Source: Actinomycetota bacterium
Lineage (GTDB): Bacteria; Actinomycetota; Thermoleophilia; Gaiellales; Gaiellaceae
Length of the DNA stretch: 5,148 bases
Assembly (NCBI GenBank): GCA_003170995.1
Contig: PMXT01000152.1
Coordinates: 1 to 5,148, forward strand
Direction: 5' to 3'
The notes under the pieces are model-generated. The model was not told the DNA's origin and did not search any database. It saw nothing but the letters and a program-made list of their open reading frames with translations. Each line of letters starts with the position of its first letter. The first letter of the stretch is position 1. The position numbers were made by a program, and so were the translations under genes. Of this stretch, positions 5,016-5,148 are shown one piece after another.

Positions 5016-5148
5016 GAGACACGTGGTCGCTGGCCATCGTAGAAGAGGCTACAGGCGGCGTAGGACTACGAATAGTTGACACTTCGAGACAGATGAAAGC
5101 ACCACGTTCTGCCGCCCCCCGCCGTAGAGCGCTTAAAAGCTCTAACAA
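5016..5148. other. Region upstream of recN; no gene called
   Basis: These 133 bases carry no recognisable gene. They are visibly richer in A and T than recN. A minus-strand frame is open from the window edge to a TAG at 5007..5005, overlapping the recN start, but its protein matches nothing I know and its codons are not GC-biased. TAGAGC (5125..5130) and GCTCTA (5139..5144) form a six-base hairpin with an AT-rich loop. The neighbour often found upstream of recN in actinobacteria, an NAD kinase, is not visible here. Confidence 0.45.

Noticed and set aside
5076..5081. Consensus -35 box TTGACA on the plus strand upstream of recN
   Set aside because: No -10-like sequence at a proper distance and no plus-strand gene to serve before the window ends.
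5005..5148. Minus-strand frame entering from the right edge and overlapping the recN start
   Set aside because: Open for only about 47 codons, third positions not GC-biased, and the product does not resemble NAD kinase or any other known recN neighbour.
5085..5148. Possible tRNA from the hairpin at 5125..5144
   Set aside because: No cloverleaf, T-arm or acceptor stem can be formed; only one six-base hairpin is present.

Overview
The window looks like a stretch of high-GC actinobacterial chromosome. Two anchors belong to an old vertical locus: an intact recN (DNA repair ATPase) at the right, and the first codons of pyrG (CTP synthase) at the left edge, both on the minus strand. In Mycobacterium tuberculosis recN also lies shortly upstream of pyrG. 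One lipoprotein resembles a small-lipoprotein type I associate with Thermoleophilia, so my best guess is a member of that class or a relative; this is inference.

Reading along the minus strand, recN (5015..3375) is followed by about 3.3 kb before pyrG starts at 53. This interval holds less GC-biased, accessory-looking genes: an ECF sigma factor overlapping a membrane-anchored anti-sigma-like protein (3245..1940, minus), an exported Cys-containing protein (1114..1626, plus), and a small lipoprotein (833..354, minus). A likely terminator at 310..331 separates the lipoprotein from pyrG, which has its own strong ribosome binding site.

The main observation is that the 3' end of recN occurs three times, in the same orientation. 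Besides the intact gene end at 3375, headless recN C-termini lie at 898..1011 (last 37 codons plus stop) and 1864..1917 (last 17 codons plus stop). All three are in ungapped register up to a stop codon, and each has a different stop (TGA, TAA, TAG). A weaker, decayed candidate for a fourth copy lies beside pyrG near 133..176. The sigma/anti-sigma pair lies between the recN end and one remnant, and the exported protein between the two remnants. The lipoprotein lies beyond the outer remnant. This is the footprint expected if DNA entered the recN 3' end repeatedly, each time bringing a replacement gene end and pushing the old one outward. No recombinase gene is visible here, so the mechanism is open.

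Functionally, the sigma and anti-sigma-like proteins probably form one envelope-stress type switch. The two small exported proteins have no assigned role. recN and pyrG are housekeeping genes bracketing the accessory block.
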